Below are positions 49,291 through 57,980 of a stretch of DNA of 64,000 nucleotides, piece by piece. Origin of the DNA: Nonomuraea zeae (GTDB taxonomy: Bacteria > Actinomycetota > Actinomycetes > Streptosporangiales > Streptosporangiaceae); contig NZ_VCKX01000010.1 of the NCBI RefSeq assembly GCF_005889725.1, forward strand, positions 1 to 64,000, written 5' to 3'. Position 1 is the stretch's first letter; the number at the start of each line of letters is the position of its first letter. Under the pieces are notes generated by a model that was not told the DNA's origin, did no database searches, and was given only the letters and a program-made list of their open reading frames with translations. A program made the position numbers and the translations under genes.

Positions 49291-50164
49291 CCGGCCCGCC
49301 TGGATGGAGCGGCCGTCCACGCCCGGCCTGATACTCAAGGGCGCGATCCTCACCGCCGTCGTCCTGCTGGTGGCCTATCCCTTCGTCGGCGTGATCGGCA
49401 CCAGCCTGTCGGCGGAGACCGACATCGCCAGGAGCGGCGGGTTCGTGCTCATCCCCACCTCGCCGAACCTGTCGGCCTACTCGACCATCTTCAGCGGCGG
49501 CACCGTGACGAGGGCGTTGCTGGTCAGCGTGCTGGTGACGGCCGCCGGCACGCTCGCCAGCGTGCTCGCCACCATCGGCATGGCGTACGGCCTGAGCCGC
49601 CGCGAGGTGACCGGCGCCCGCTGGATCCTGATGATCGCCCTGCTGACCATGCTGTTCAACCCGGGCCTGATCGCCAACTTCCTGCTGGTCAAGCAGGTCG
49701 GCCTGATCGACACCTTCGGCGCGCTGATCCTGCCGAGCCTGGTCAGCGCGTTCAACCTGGTCGTGCTCCGCTCGTTCTTCATGAGCCTGCCCCGCGAGCT
49801 GCTGGAGAGCGCGCGCATCGACGGCGCGGGCGACTTCGGCATCCTCGTCAGGATCGTGCTCCCGCTGTCCAAGGCGGTGCTGGCGGTCATCTCGCTGTTC
49901 TACGCCGTCGGCTACTGGAACGCCTTCTTCAACGCCCTGCTCTACCTCGACGACGCGGCGAAGTTCCCGCTCCCGCTGATCCTGCGCACGTTCGTCCTGC
50001 AGGGCCGCTCGCTGGAGGCCCTGACGTCCGCCGAGGCGCCCGCCCCCGTCCAGGCGATCCAGATGGCCGTGCTCGTGGTGGCGATCGTGCCGATCCTGCT
50101 CGTCTACCCCTTCCTCCAGCGCTACTTCACCAAGGGCGTGCTCACCGGCGCCATCAAAGGCTGA
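49277..50164 (+). CDS. Sugar ABC transporter permease (LplC/YtcP type)
   Basis: This 295-residue protein has six predicted spans and the EAA motif LLESARIDGAGDFGILVRIVLPLS. N-terminal TPGLILKGAILTAVVLLVAYPFVGVIGTSLS and SAYSTIFSGGTVTRALLVS are typical of the second LplC/YtcP permease. Starts with GTG at 49277 (14-bp overlap with the first permease; GAGGGGG 9 nt upstream). Partner of LplB-type protein and of the binding protein downstream. Confidence 0.92.
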   Translation: MATSNRPAWMERPSTPGLILKGAILTAVVLLVAYPFVGVIGTSLSAETDIARSGGFVLIPTSPNLSAYSTIFSGGTVTRALLVSVLVTAAGTLASVLATIGMAYGLSRREVTGARWILMIALLTMLFNPGLIANFLLVKQVGLIDTFGALILPSLVSAFNLVVLRSFFMSLPRELLESARIDGAGDFGILVRIVLPLSKAVLAVISLFYAVGYWNAFFNALLYLDDAAKFPLPLILRTFVLQGRSLEALTSAEAPAPVQAIQMAVLVVAIVPILLVYPFLQRYFTKGVLTGAIKG

Positions 50165-50190
50165 CCCCCCCAACCCCAAGGAAGATCCCC

Positions 50191-51858
50191 ATGAGCGAAC
50201 GCGTCTCCCGTCGCGGTTTCCTGCATCTCGGCGCCGCCACGGCCGCGGGTGTCGTCGCCTCCTCCGTGCTCTCGGCCTGCGGCGCCGGCTCGGCCGCCCC
50301 GGCCGCGAAGGCGCAGGGACTCACCATCAAGCTGCCCGCGTACACGCCGCTGTCCAGCGTCCTGACCCCTGACCTCCCCGGTGACGCCACGGGCGTTCCC
50401 GAGGGGTATCTCACCTATCCGAAGGAGCTGTTCAGGGCGGTGGCCAAGCCGCCGATGTCGGGCGGGACCGCGAAGATCGCGGTGCAGACGTTCTCGCCGC
50501 CCCCGCCCGGGCGCGCCGAGAATCCCGCGTGGCAGGAGGTGGAGAAGCGGCTCGGCGGAACGGCGGACGTGCAGGCGGTCTCCGCGGACGACTGGCCGAC
50601 CAAGTTCAACACCATGGTCGCCGGCGGCACGTTGCCCGACATGTTCACCTACATCTCCTCCCAGGGAGTCAACAACCTGCCGGCGTTCGTGGCCAGCCAG
50701 TGCACCGACCTGACGGCGCTGCTCGGCGGTGACGCGGTCAAGGAATATCCGAACCTGGCGGCGATCCCGCAGGTGTTCTGGAAGCAGGGCATCGTCGGCG
50801 GCAAGCTCTACGGCATCCCCGTGCCGCGCAACATGGTCGGCGGGTTCGGCTTCTACCGGGCCGACATGTTCGCCGCGGCAGGCGTCACCGACCTGTCCCA
50901 GATCTCCGACCTGGACCGGCTGTTCGAGCTGCTCAAGGAGGTGACCAGGCCCAAGGACAACCGTTGGGGCCTGGTCACCGCCACCGGCGGCGTCTACGGT
51001 CTGTCGATCTTCTCGCAGCTCTTCGGCGCGCCCAACGGCTGGCGGCTGGAGAACGGCAAGCTGCTGCACGCCATCGAGACCGAGGAGTACAAGGCCGCCG
51101 TCGAGTACGTCCGCAAGCTGCGCGAGGCGGGCATCGTCTATCCGGGCTCGGAGGGGTTCGACCAGCTCAAGCGCAAGAACGAGTTCAACGCCGGCCACGC
51201 GGCGCTCGTCTACGACGGACTGCCCGCCTTCCTCGGGCCCACCGGGTTCCTGCAGACCTCCAAGAAGATCGATCCGGCCGCCGATCCCAGGCCCATCACG
51301 CCCATCGGGCCGGCCGCCAAGGCGTTCCTCAACAACATCACCGTCTCCATCACCATGCTGAAGAAGAGCGATGAGACGCGGGCGAAGGAACTGCTGCGGG
51401 TGGCCGACTTCTTCGCCTCGCCGTTCGGCAGCGAGGAGTACACCCTGTTCAACTACGGGGTCGAGGGGACCGACTACAAGCGCGACGGCAAGGGCGCTCC
51501 GGTGCTGACCGAGCAGGGCGGCAGGGACACCGCGGTGCCGTGGAAGATGATCGCGGCGCCGACGCAGGCACTGTTCGACTCCTCCTCGCAGGAGGCGGTG
51601 AAGATCATGCACGCCGCGATCAGCAAGATGATCGCCGTGGGCGTCGAGGACCCCACCGTCGGGTTGTACTCACCGGCCAACGAGAACAAGTACGAGTCGC
51701 TGTACACGATGCGCACCGACCGCGTCACCTCGATCGTGGCCGGCCGCGCGCCGGTGAGCGACCTCGACAAACTGATCAAGGACTGGCGGGCGCAGGGCGG
51801 CGACAAGGCGCGCGCCGAGTTCGAGGAAGCGCTCAAGCAGTCTCCGAAGGTGGGCTGA
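50191..51858 (+). CDS. Extracellular sugar-binding lipoprotein of the ABC importer (Tat-type)
   Basis: This 555-residue protein has a twin-arginine signal (SRRGFLHLG) ending in a lipobox with LSAC (lipidated Cys about 30), followed by the LipO/YtcQ-type extracellular solute-binding domain (TLPDMFTYISSQGVNNLPAF, GGKLYGIPVPRN, LFNYGVEGTDYKRDGKGAPV). This large binding-protein group takes up oligosaccharides such as uronate-containing disaccharides. Fits delivery of the oligosaccharides made by the PL8 lyase. AAGGAAGA precedes the ATG. Confidence 0.92.
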   Translation: MSERVSRRGFLHLGAATAAGVVASSVLSACGAGSAAPAAKAQGLTIKLPAYTPLSSVLTPDLPGDATGVPEGYLTYPKELFRAVAKPPMSGGTAKIAVQTFSPPPPGRAENPAWQEVEKRLGGTADVQAVSADDWPTKFNTMVAGGTLPDMFTYISSQGVNNLPAFVASQCTDLTALLGGDAVKEYPNLAAIPQVFWKQGIVGGKLYGIPVPRNMVGGFGFYRADMFAAAGVTDLSQISDLDRLFELLKEVTRPKDNRWGLVTATGGVYGLSIFSQLFGAPNGWRLENGKLLHAIETEEYKAAVEYVRKLREAGIVYPGSEGFDQLKRKNEFNAGHAALVYDGLPAFLGPTGFLQTSKKIDPAADPRPITPIGPAAKAFLNNITVSITMLKKSDETRAKELLRVADFFASPFGSEEYTLFNYGVEGTDYKRDGKGAPVLTEQGGRDTAVPWKMIAAPTQALFDSSSQEAVKIMHAAISKMIAVGVEDPTVGLYSPANENKYESLYTMRTDRVTSIVAGRAPVSDLDKLIKDWRAQGGDKARAEFEEALKQSPKVG

Positions 51859-51861
51859 CCC

Positions 51862-53238
51862 GTGAAGCGCAAATTCGCCTTGCTCGCCATCGCCGCGCTG
51901 CTCAGCACCGCCGCGGCCGTACCCGCCGAGCCCTCGCCCGGCTCCCCCGGACTCGGCGACCCGCTCTTCCCCACGCTCGGCAACGGCGGCTACGACGTGC
52001 GCCACTACGACGTCTCCTTCGACTTCACACCCGTCACCTACGACTTCTCCGGCTCGGTGCGGTTCACCGCGAAGGCCACCCAGGCGCTGTCCGCCTTCAA
52101 CCTCGACACCGACGGGCACACCATCGACGCGGTCACCGTGAACGGCGGGCCCGCCACCTGGTCGCTCTCACCCGGCCAGAGCGGGCAGGAGCTGACCGTC
52201 ACACCGGCCGCGCCGCTGCCCGAGCACGTGCCGTTCGAGGCCGAGATCCGCTTCCACGGCAACGGCAAGGCACCGCGCGCGGGCCTCACGGGCTGGCGCT
52301 TCGGACCCGACGGCGGGTTCGCCGCCGCGGCGCAGTCCAGCAGGGCCGACACGTTCTTCCCGGTCAACGACCACCCGTCCGACAAGGCCACCTGGACCTT
52401 CCGCGTCACCGCGCCGGAAGGGTACGTCGCCACTGCCAACGGCGAACTGCGCGGTCGCCGGGGCGGCGTCTGGACCTTCGAGGAGCGCGAGCCGATGGCG
52501 TCGGAGCTGATCGGAATCGCGGTGGTGAAGGGCACGTACCTGTACGGCGAAGGCCCCCACGCCCTGCCCCTGCGCCACGTCGTGCCCCAGGGCCAGGAGG
52601 CCCGGTACGCCCCCATCGTGGCCGAGACCGCGGGCCAGATCGCGTGGGCGGAGGCCAGATTCGGCCGGTTCCCGTTCTCCACGTACGGCATCCACGTCTA
52701 CCCCGGCTACAGCGACGCCCTGGAGAACCAGACCCTGTCGCTGTTCGGCACCGGCTGGTTCGACCGGCCCGCCTACTCCAACACGATGGTCCACGAGCTC
52801 GTCCACCAGTGGTTCGGCGACTCGGTCACGCCCGCCACCTGGCAGGACGCCTGGCTGAACGAGGGCCCGGCCGTCTACTACGCGGCGTTGTGGGCCGAGG
52901 AGCATGGCGGCCAGTCCATGACGGACCGGATGCGGGGCGTGTACGCCAAGCTCGACCAGGTCCGGGCCGTGGACGGCCCGCCCGGCAGGCCGAAGGCGCT
53001 GGGCGGCTACAACATCTACGACGGCGGAGCCCTGGTGCTCCACGCCCTGCGCACCGAGGCGGGCGACGCCGCTTTTGACCGGATCATGCGCAGGTGGGTG
53101 CAGCGCCACAAGGACGGCAACGCCTCCACCGAGGACTTCATCGCCCACGCCGCCGGCACCGCGCACCGGCCCGACCTGGACGGCTTCCTGCGCGCCTGGC
53201 TCTACGGCGCCCAGAACCCCCCGCTGGAGGGAATGTGA
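51862..53238 (+). CDS. Secreted M1-family metallopeptidase
   Basis: This 458-residue protein has a signal peptide (MKRKFALLAIAALLSTAAAV). An M1-type N-domain is followed by the gluzincin site HELVHQW (His311, Glu312, His315) with the third ligand Glu334 in LNEG, giving HExxH-x18-E. The substrate loop, normally G-x-M-E-N, reads DALENQ, so substrate preference may be altered. At 458 residues it lacks the C-terminal helical domain of large aminopeptidases. Starts 3 bp after the binding-protein stop. It probably trims peptides released by the M60 enzymes. Confidence 0.9.
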   Translation: MKRKFALLAIAALLSTAAAVPAEPSPGSPGLGDPLFPTLGNGGYDVRHYDVSFDFTPVTYDFSGSVRFTAKATQALSAFNLDTDGHTIDAVTVNGGPATWSLSPGQSGQELTVTPAAPLPEHVPFEAEIRFHGNGKAPRAGLTGWRFGPDGGFAAAAQSSRADTFFPVNDHPSDKATWTFRVTAPEGYVATANGELRGRRGGVWTFEEREPMASELIGIAVVKGTYLYGEGPHALPLRHVVPQGQEARYAPIVAETAGQIAWAEARFGRFPFSTYGIHVYPGYSDALENQTLSLFGTGWFDRPAYSNTMVHELVHQWFGDSVTPATWQDAWLNEGPAVYYAALWAEEHGGQSMTDRMRGVYAKLDQVRAVDGPPGRPKALGGYNIYDGGALVLHALRTEAGDAAFDRIMRRWVQRHKDGNASTEDFIAHAAGTAHRPDLDGFLRAWLYGAQNPPLEGM

Positions 53239-55439
53239 ACAGCGCGATCGCCCTCGCCCTGGTGCTCTCGCTGACACCCGCGACGGCGCCCGGCCCCAAG
53301 ATCTACCACGCCTCCCCCACCGGCCGGTCCGCGGCCTGCAGCCAGATCAACCCGTGCTCGCTGGAGACCGCCAGGGACAAGGTCCGGCAGGCCGTCGCCG
53401 GCGGGATGGACCGCGACGTCGAGGTACGCCTCGCCGGCGGCCGGTACGCCATGGCCGGGCCGCTCGTCCTGGACCAGCGGGATTCCGGGCTGGAAGGGCA
53501 CACGGTGACCTGGACCGCGGAACCCGGCGCGAGACCGGTGCTCTCCGGCGGCGTGCGGCTCACCGGCTGGCGGCGGCAGGGCCGCTTCCAGGTGGCGCCG
53601 GTGCCCGACGGGATCTCCCCCCGCCAGCTCTTCGTCGGCGGCGTCCGCGCGATCCGCGCGCGGGGAGAGTCGTGCCCGGCCTCCGTCTGCGACGCGACCA
53701 GGACCGGCATGACCGGCGCGATCGGGAGCGGGGTGGCCGGCTGGAGCGACCCGGCCGGCGCCGAAGCGGTCATCAAGGTCAGGTGGCGTAACTACCGCTG
53801 CCGGATCGACCGGGTGGACGGCGACACGATGACCTTCGTCCAGCCGTGCTGGGCGAACTCCGCGAGCGGCACCGGCCGCACCGGCCCCGCCTGGGACTCC
53901 ACGACGGTCGACTCCACCAGGTACGGCAAGGTCTCCTTCTTCGAGAACGCCGTCGAGCTGCTCGACCAGCCGGGCGAGTTCGTCTACGACCGCACGGCCC
54001 GTACCGTCACCTATCTCCCCCGCCCGGGAGAGAGCCTGGACGACGTCGTCGCCCCGGCCACGGAGACGCTGCTGCGCGTGGAGGGGGCGAGCCGGGTCAG
54101 GTTCGCGGGGCTGCGGTTCGAGCACGCCGCCTACCGCCAGCCGGACACCGGCGAGGGGTACGCGGGCACGCAGGCGGGCCTCACCCTGACCGGGGCCACC
54201 GGTCCCGAGGACCATGCCGGGCGCTACTACACCAAGCCGGCCGCCGCCGTGGTGGTGCGCGGAGGCAGCGGTGTGACCATCGCCGATGCCGCCTTCGCGC
54301 ATCTGGGCGGCGCCGGGGTGATCTTCGAGAGCGGCACCAAGGACTCGTCGGTCACCGGATCGACGTTCACCGACCTGTCGTCGGGCGCCGTCTACGTCGG
54401 CGACACCGAGCCCAACCCGCCGGCCGGCCTGCGGGGCGAGCGCAACACCGTGGCCCGCAACTCCATCTCCTGGATCGGCCGGGAGTTCACCGACGCCGCC
54501 GGGATCTGGGCCGGCTACGAGACCGGCCTGCGCGTGGACCACAACACCCTGGAGAAGTTGCCGTACTCCGGCATCTCCGTCGGCTGGGGCTGGAACCAGC
54601 CGGTGGCCCAGAGCCCCGACATGCGCGACAACCAGATCACCGGCAACAGGATCGTGGACGCCATGATGGTCGCGGAAGACCAGCACGACGGCGGCGCGAT
54701 CTACACCCAGGGCCCCCAGCCGGGCACGGTGATCTCCGGCAACTATCTCAACAGGTCCGCCTACGGCAACACCGAGCGTGACGGCAACGGCGTCTACCTG
54801 GACGAGCAGAGCTCACACATCAGGGTCGAAGGCAACGTGATCACCCGGGTCGGCTACAAGTGGATCTCCAACTGGGCCGGGTACGGGATCGACAACCTCG
54901 CGACGGGCAACTGGACCGACACCACCGCGCCGGACCTGTCGGGGCGGGGCTCGCAGCAGGTGGACAACTTCACGGCGCTGGAACGACTGCCCGAGGCCGC
55001 GCTCGAGGTCGCCGCGGCGGCCGGCGCCCGGCCGGGAGCGGTCGAGCAGCTCGAACCCGACCTCGCCCGGGCGGGGAGCGCGAGCCAGTCCGCCACCGAC
55101 GGGGTCGCGGCCGCCGCCAACGCTCTCGACGGGTCCACCGTGACCGACAGCAGGACCACGTCCGCGGCGGGCTCCTGGTGGCAGGTCGACCTCGAAGAGG
55201 TCAGGAAGGTCGGCACGGTGGAGATCTGGAACGACGCGGCCATGACCACCGCCGACGTCCAGGTGCTGGTGTCGAGCACGCCGGACTTCGCCCAGGCGGT
55301 GACGGTGTCCCTGCCGGGCAAGGCGCTGCGTCCGTCACTGGTCACGACGAACGCCACAGGGCGATATATCCGTATTCAGCGGGTCGGAACCGGCAGGATC
55401 GGGCTCGCGAGCGTCGCGGCCTATGAAGGAGTGTCATGA
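53235..55439 (+). CDS. Secreted right-handed beta-helix protein with C-terminal discoidin (F5/8 C) domain
   Basis: This 734-residue protein has a short signal peptide (MNSAIALALVLSLTPATA). Many short beta-helix rungs cover residues 30-560 (GGSGVTIADAAFAHLGGAGVIFESGTKDSSVTGSTF, NTVARNSI, NQITGNRIV, GTVISGNYLN, SHIRVEGNVI). The C-terminal galactose-binding-like domain covers about 610-734 (GSASQSATDGVAAAANALDG, SWWQVDLEEVRKVGTVEIWN, GRYIRIQRVG). The fold is shared by polysaccharide lyases and GH families such as GH110 and GH120; I cannot assign the activity. GTG start overlaps the M1 stop, and the next gene overlaps it by ATGA, so it is an integral part of the operon. Confidence 0.85.
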   Translation: MNSAIALALVLSLTPATAPGPKIYHASPTGRSAACSQINPCSLETARDKVRQAVAGGMDRDVEVRLAGGRYAMAGPLVLDQRDSGLEGHTVTWTAEPGARPVLSGGVRLTGWRRQGRFQVAPVPDGISPRQLFVGGVRAIRARGESCPASVCDATRTGMTGAIGSGVAGWSDPAGAEAVIKVRWRNYRCRIDRVDGDTMTFVQPCWANSASGTGRTGPAWDSTTVDSTRYGKVSFFENAVELLDQPGEFVYDRTARTVTYLPRPGESLDDVVAPATETLLRVEGASRVRFAGLRFEHAAYRQPDTGEGYAGTQAGLTLTGATGPEDHAGRYYTKPAAAVVVRGGSGVTIADAAFAHLGGAGVIFESGTKDSSVTGSTFTDLSSGAVYVGDTEPNPPAGLRGERNTVARNSISWIGREFTDAAGIWAGYETGLRVDHNTLEKLPYSGISVGWGWNQPVAQSPDMRDNQITGNRIVDAMMVAEDQHDGGAIYTQGPQPGTVISGNYLNRSAYGNTERDGNGVYLDEQSSHIRVEGNVITRVGYKWISNWAGYGIDNLATGNWTDTTAPDLSGRGSQQVDNFTALERLPEAALEVAAAAGARPGAVEQLEPDLARAGSASQSATDGVAAAANALDGSTVTDSRTTSAAGSWWQVDLEEVRKVGTVEIWNDAAMTTADVQVLVSSTPDFAQAVTVSLPGKALRPSLVTTNATGRYIRIQRVGTGRIGLASVAAYEGVS

Positions 55440-56647
55440 GCTGGTTCACGGAGGCGCGTTTCGGCCTCTTCATCCACTGGGGGATCTACGCCGCGGCGGC
55501 GCGGCACGAGTGGGTGAAGTCGTACGAGCGGCTCAGCGACGAGCAGTACCGCCGCTACTTCGACCACTTCGACCCCGACCTGTACGACCCGGGCAGGTGG
55601 GCGGACGAGGCCGTGAACGCGGGGATGAAGTACCTCGTGGTGACCAGCAAGCACCATGACGGGTTCTGCCTGTGGGACTCGGATCTGACGGACTACAAGG
55701 CGCGGCGGGATCTGCTCGCGCCGATGCTCGACGCCTTCAGGGAGCGGGGGCTGCGTACCGGCCTGTACTACTCGCTCCTCGACTGGCATCACCCCGAGTT
55801 CCCCAACGACCTGTACCACCCGCAGCGGGACGAGGACCTCGGCGACCGCGACATCCGGAAATATGCGGACTACATGCATGGGCAGGTGCGCGAGCTCCTC
55901 ACCCGCTACGGCCGCATCGACACGATGTGGTTTGACTTCTCCTACGCCGGGCGCGGCTTCGGCGCCAAGGGCCCCGACGAGTGGCGCTCGGCCGAGCTGG
56001 AAGGGATGGTCCGCGAACTGCAGCCCGGCATCCTCATCAACAACCGGCTCGGGCTCGGCGGCGGCGACTTCACCACGCCCGAGCAGGTCATGCCGCCCGG
56101 CGGCGTGCCCGGGCACCGGCCGTGGGAGGCGTGCCAGACACTCAACGGGAGCTGGGGCTACCACAGGGACAACCACGACTGGAAACCGGTCGATCTGCTG
56201 GTGAAGATGCTGGTCGACACCGTGTCCAAAGGCGGCAACATGCTGCTCAACGTGGGCCCCGACGCCCGCGGCGAGTTCGAGCCGCGGGCGATCGAGCGGC
56301 TGCGCGGCATCGGGACGTGGATGCGCCTGCACGCCCGCTCCATCCACGGCGCCGGGGCCTCGGAGTTCGAGGCGCCGCAGGACTGCCGCTACACCCAGCG
56401 CGGCGACCGGCTCTACCTCCATCTGCTGTCCTGGCCGATGAAGCACATCCACCTGCCCGGACTGGGCAGACGGGTGGCCTACGCCCAGTTCCTGCACGAC
56501 GCCTCCGAAGTGCCGATCGAAGAGATCGACCCGAAGGAGCCCTTCCACCACTACCTGCGCGGGCTGCCGGAGGACACGCTCACCCTGCGGCTCCCGGTCA
56601 CCCGTCCCGACGTCACCATCCCCGTCGTGGAGCTGTTCCTGAAGTGA
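55436..56647 (+). CDS. Alpha-L-fucosidase, glycoside hydrolase family 29
   Basis: This 403-residue cytoplasmic enzyme has the full GH29 set: FTEARFGLFIHWGIY, YLVVTSKHHDGFCLWDS, LRTGLYYSLLDWHHP, nucleophile Asp167 in IDTMWFDFSY, LINNRLG, GSWGYHRDN, and KGGNMLLNVGPDARGE. It removes alpha-linked L-fucose, a cap found on mucin O-glycans and milk or plant glycans. The general acid is not conserved in position across the family, so it cannot be assigned by eye. No signal peptide, so it acts on imported oligosaccharides. Last gene of the operon, followed by a strong hairpin. Confidence 0.95.
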   Translation: MSWFTEARFGLFIHWGIYAAAARHEWVKSYERLSDEQYRRYFDHFDPDLYDPGRWADEAVNAGMKYLVVTSKHHDGFCLWDSDLTDYKARRDLLAPMLDAFRERGLRTGLYYSLLDWHHPEFPNDLYHPQRDEDLGDRDIRKYADYMHGQVRELLTRYGRIDTMWFDFSYAGRGFGAKGPDEWRSAELEGMVRELQPGILINNRLGLGGGDFTTPEQVMPPGGVPGHRPWEACQTLNGSWGYHRDNHDWKPVDLLVKMLVDTVSKGGNMLLNVGPDARGEFEPRAIERLRGIGTWMRLHARSIHGAGASEFEAPQDCRYTQRGDRLYLHLLSWPMKHIHLPGLGRRVAYAQFLHDASEVPIEEIDPKEPFHHYLRGLPEDTLTLRLPVTRPDVTIPVVELFLK

Positions 56648-56652
56648 GCAGA

Positions 56653-56686
56653 CGTCTGCGGACCGGAGGCTTCCGGTCCGCAGACG
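56653..56686 (+). terminator. Terminator of the importer/fucosidase operon
   Basis: 15-bp perfect stem (56653-56667 with 56672-56686) and 4-nt loop, 5 bp past the fucosidase stop. Confidence 0.8.
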
Positions 56687-57044
56687 CTCGACGCTGATCC
56701 ACACCCTCCCCGACCCTGAGGCTTCGCCTGGAGGCCCGCCGCGCGGCCCCGTGCTGTCGGGCATTTTTCCCGCGTGACTCCCATCACATACACTCTGTCC
56801 AGCGGTTTCGCGGCGACGACCGGATCCGGCCGGAGGCAGCCGCCCGGTTTCGGCGGAGCGGCGGACGGCCCGGCGAAGAGCCGGCGCAATCACGGCACTC
56901 CGTGATCGACACGCGACCTGCCCGGGGGAAGGCACGGCGCCCGGCACTCATATCGCGGCAGCAGGTACTGCATGGTGGTGACCCCGCATGCGGCTCTCCT
57001 CGACGCCCGACAGCGCAGGCGACGGAACAAGAGGAAGAAAGATC
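56687..57044. other. Non-coding gap upstream of the binding lipoprotein
   Basis: About 360 bp with no gene I can support. The region from 56756 to 56800 is relatively AT-rich (TTTTTCCCGCGTG, CATACACTCTG) and could hold the promoter for the gene at 57045. No clear operator. Confidence 0.4.
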
Positions 57045-57971
57045 ATGCGAGTTCTCGCGATTCTCATAGTCGGTGCCGCGGTCGGCCTGGCCGGGTGCGG
57101 GTTGCCCAACGCGGGCATGACCTCGGACGACCTCACGATCGGCATGTCGGTGTCAACCCTGAGCAACCCCTACTTCGTCCAGTTCCGTGACGGAGCCGAG
57201 GCCGCGGCGCAGCGTCACGGGGTCAAACTCACCGTCACCGACGCCCAGAACGACACCTCCCGGCAGACCGCCGACATCCAAAAGTTCAGCCAACGACACG
57301 TAAAGGCCATCATTCTCAACCCGGTCGACTCCGCCGCGGCCGCCCCGGCCGTCCAGGCGGCCGATCGGGCCGGCATCCCGGTGATCGCGGCCGATCGTGG
57401 TGTGAGCGGCTGCGAAGTAGCGCAAACCGTGACCTCCGACAACGTGGCCGGAGGCAGGCTGGCTGCGCGGGAGCTGGCCAAACAGCTCAGCGGAAAGGGC
57501 GATGTGGTCGTGCTCCAGGGCGCGACCGGCACCTCTGCCTCCCGTGACCGCGATCAGGGCTTCACCGACGGCATCGCCGCCCATCCGGACATCAAGGTCA
57601 TCGCCCGGCAGCCGGCCGACTTCAACCGGGCCAAGGGCCAGAGCGTCATGACGAGCCTGCTTCAGCGTCACCCCGGCGTCACAGGCGTGTTCGCGAGCAA
57701 CGACGAAATGGCATTGGGAGCGATCAAGGCGCTGGGCAGCAGAGCTGGGCAGCAGGTCAAGGTGGTGAGCTTCGACGGGACGCCGGACGGGATCAGGGCG
57801 GTGCAGGCAGGCACGATGGCCGCCACGGTCGCCCAGCAACCCCGGCTGATGGGCTCGATGGCGCTGAACGACGCGATCAAGGCGGCCAAGGGGCAGGCCA
57901 TCGCGAAGTCGGTGGCGGTTCCCATCAAGCTGGCGACCAAGGCCAACGCGGACGAGTTCTGGACCTTCTGA
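57045..57971 (+). CDS. Ribose/xylose-type ABC sugar-binding lipoprotein (orphan)
   Basis: This 308-residue protein has a lipoprotein signal (LAILIVGAAVGLAGCG, lipid Cys about 19). The periplasmic-binding fold of the RbsB class is clear (IGMSVSTLSNPYFVQFRDGAEAAAQRHG, AIILNPVDSAAAAPAVQAADRAGIPVIAADR, GVFASNDEMALGAIKALG, VVSFDGTPDGIRAVQAG). AGAGGAAG lies upstream of the ATG. No permease or ATPase is adjacent, so it either works with distant transporter parts or serves as a sensor for the neighbouring PAS/GAF phosphatases (the last is speculation). Confidence 0.9.
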   Translation: MRVLAILIVGAAVGLAGCGLPNAGMTSDDLTIGMSVSTLSNPYFVQFRDGAEAAAQRHGVKLTVTDAQNDTSRQTADIQKFSQRHVKAIILNPVDSAAAAPAVQAADRAGIPVIAADRGVSGCEVAQTVTSDNVAGGRLAARELAKQLSGKGDVVVLQGATGTSASRDRDQGFTDGIAAHPDIKVIARQPADFNRAKGQSVMTSLLQRHPGVTGVFASNDEMALGAIKALGSRAGQQVKVVSFDGTPDGIRAVQAGTMAATVAQQPRLMGSMALNDAIKAAKGQAIAKSVAVPIKLATKANADEFWTF

Positions 57972-57980
57972 GCCCCGCGC

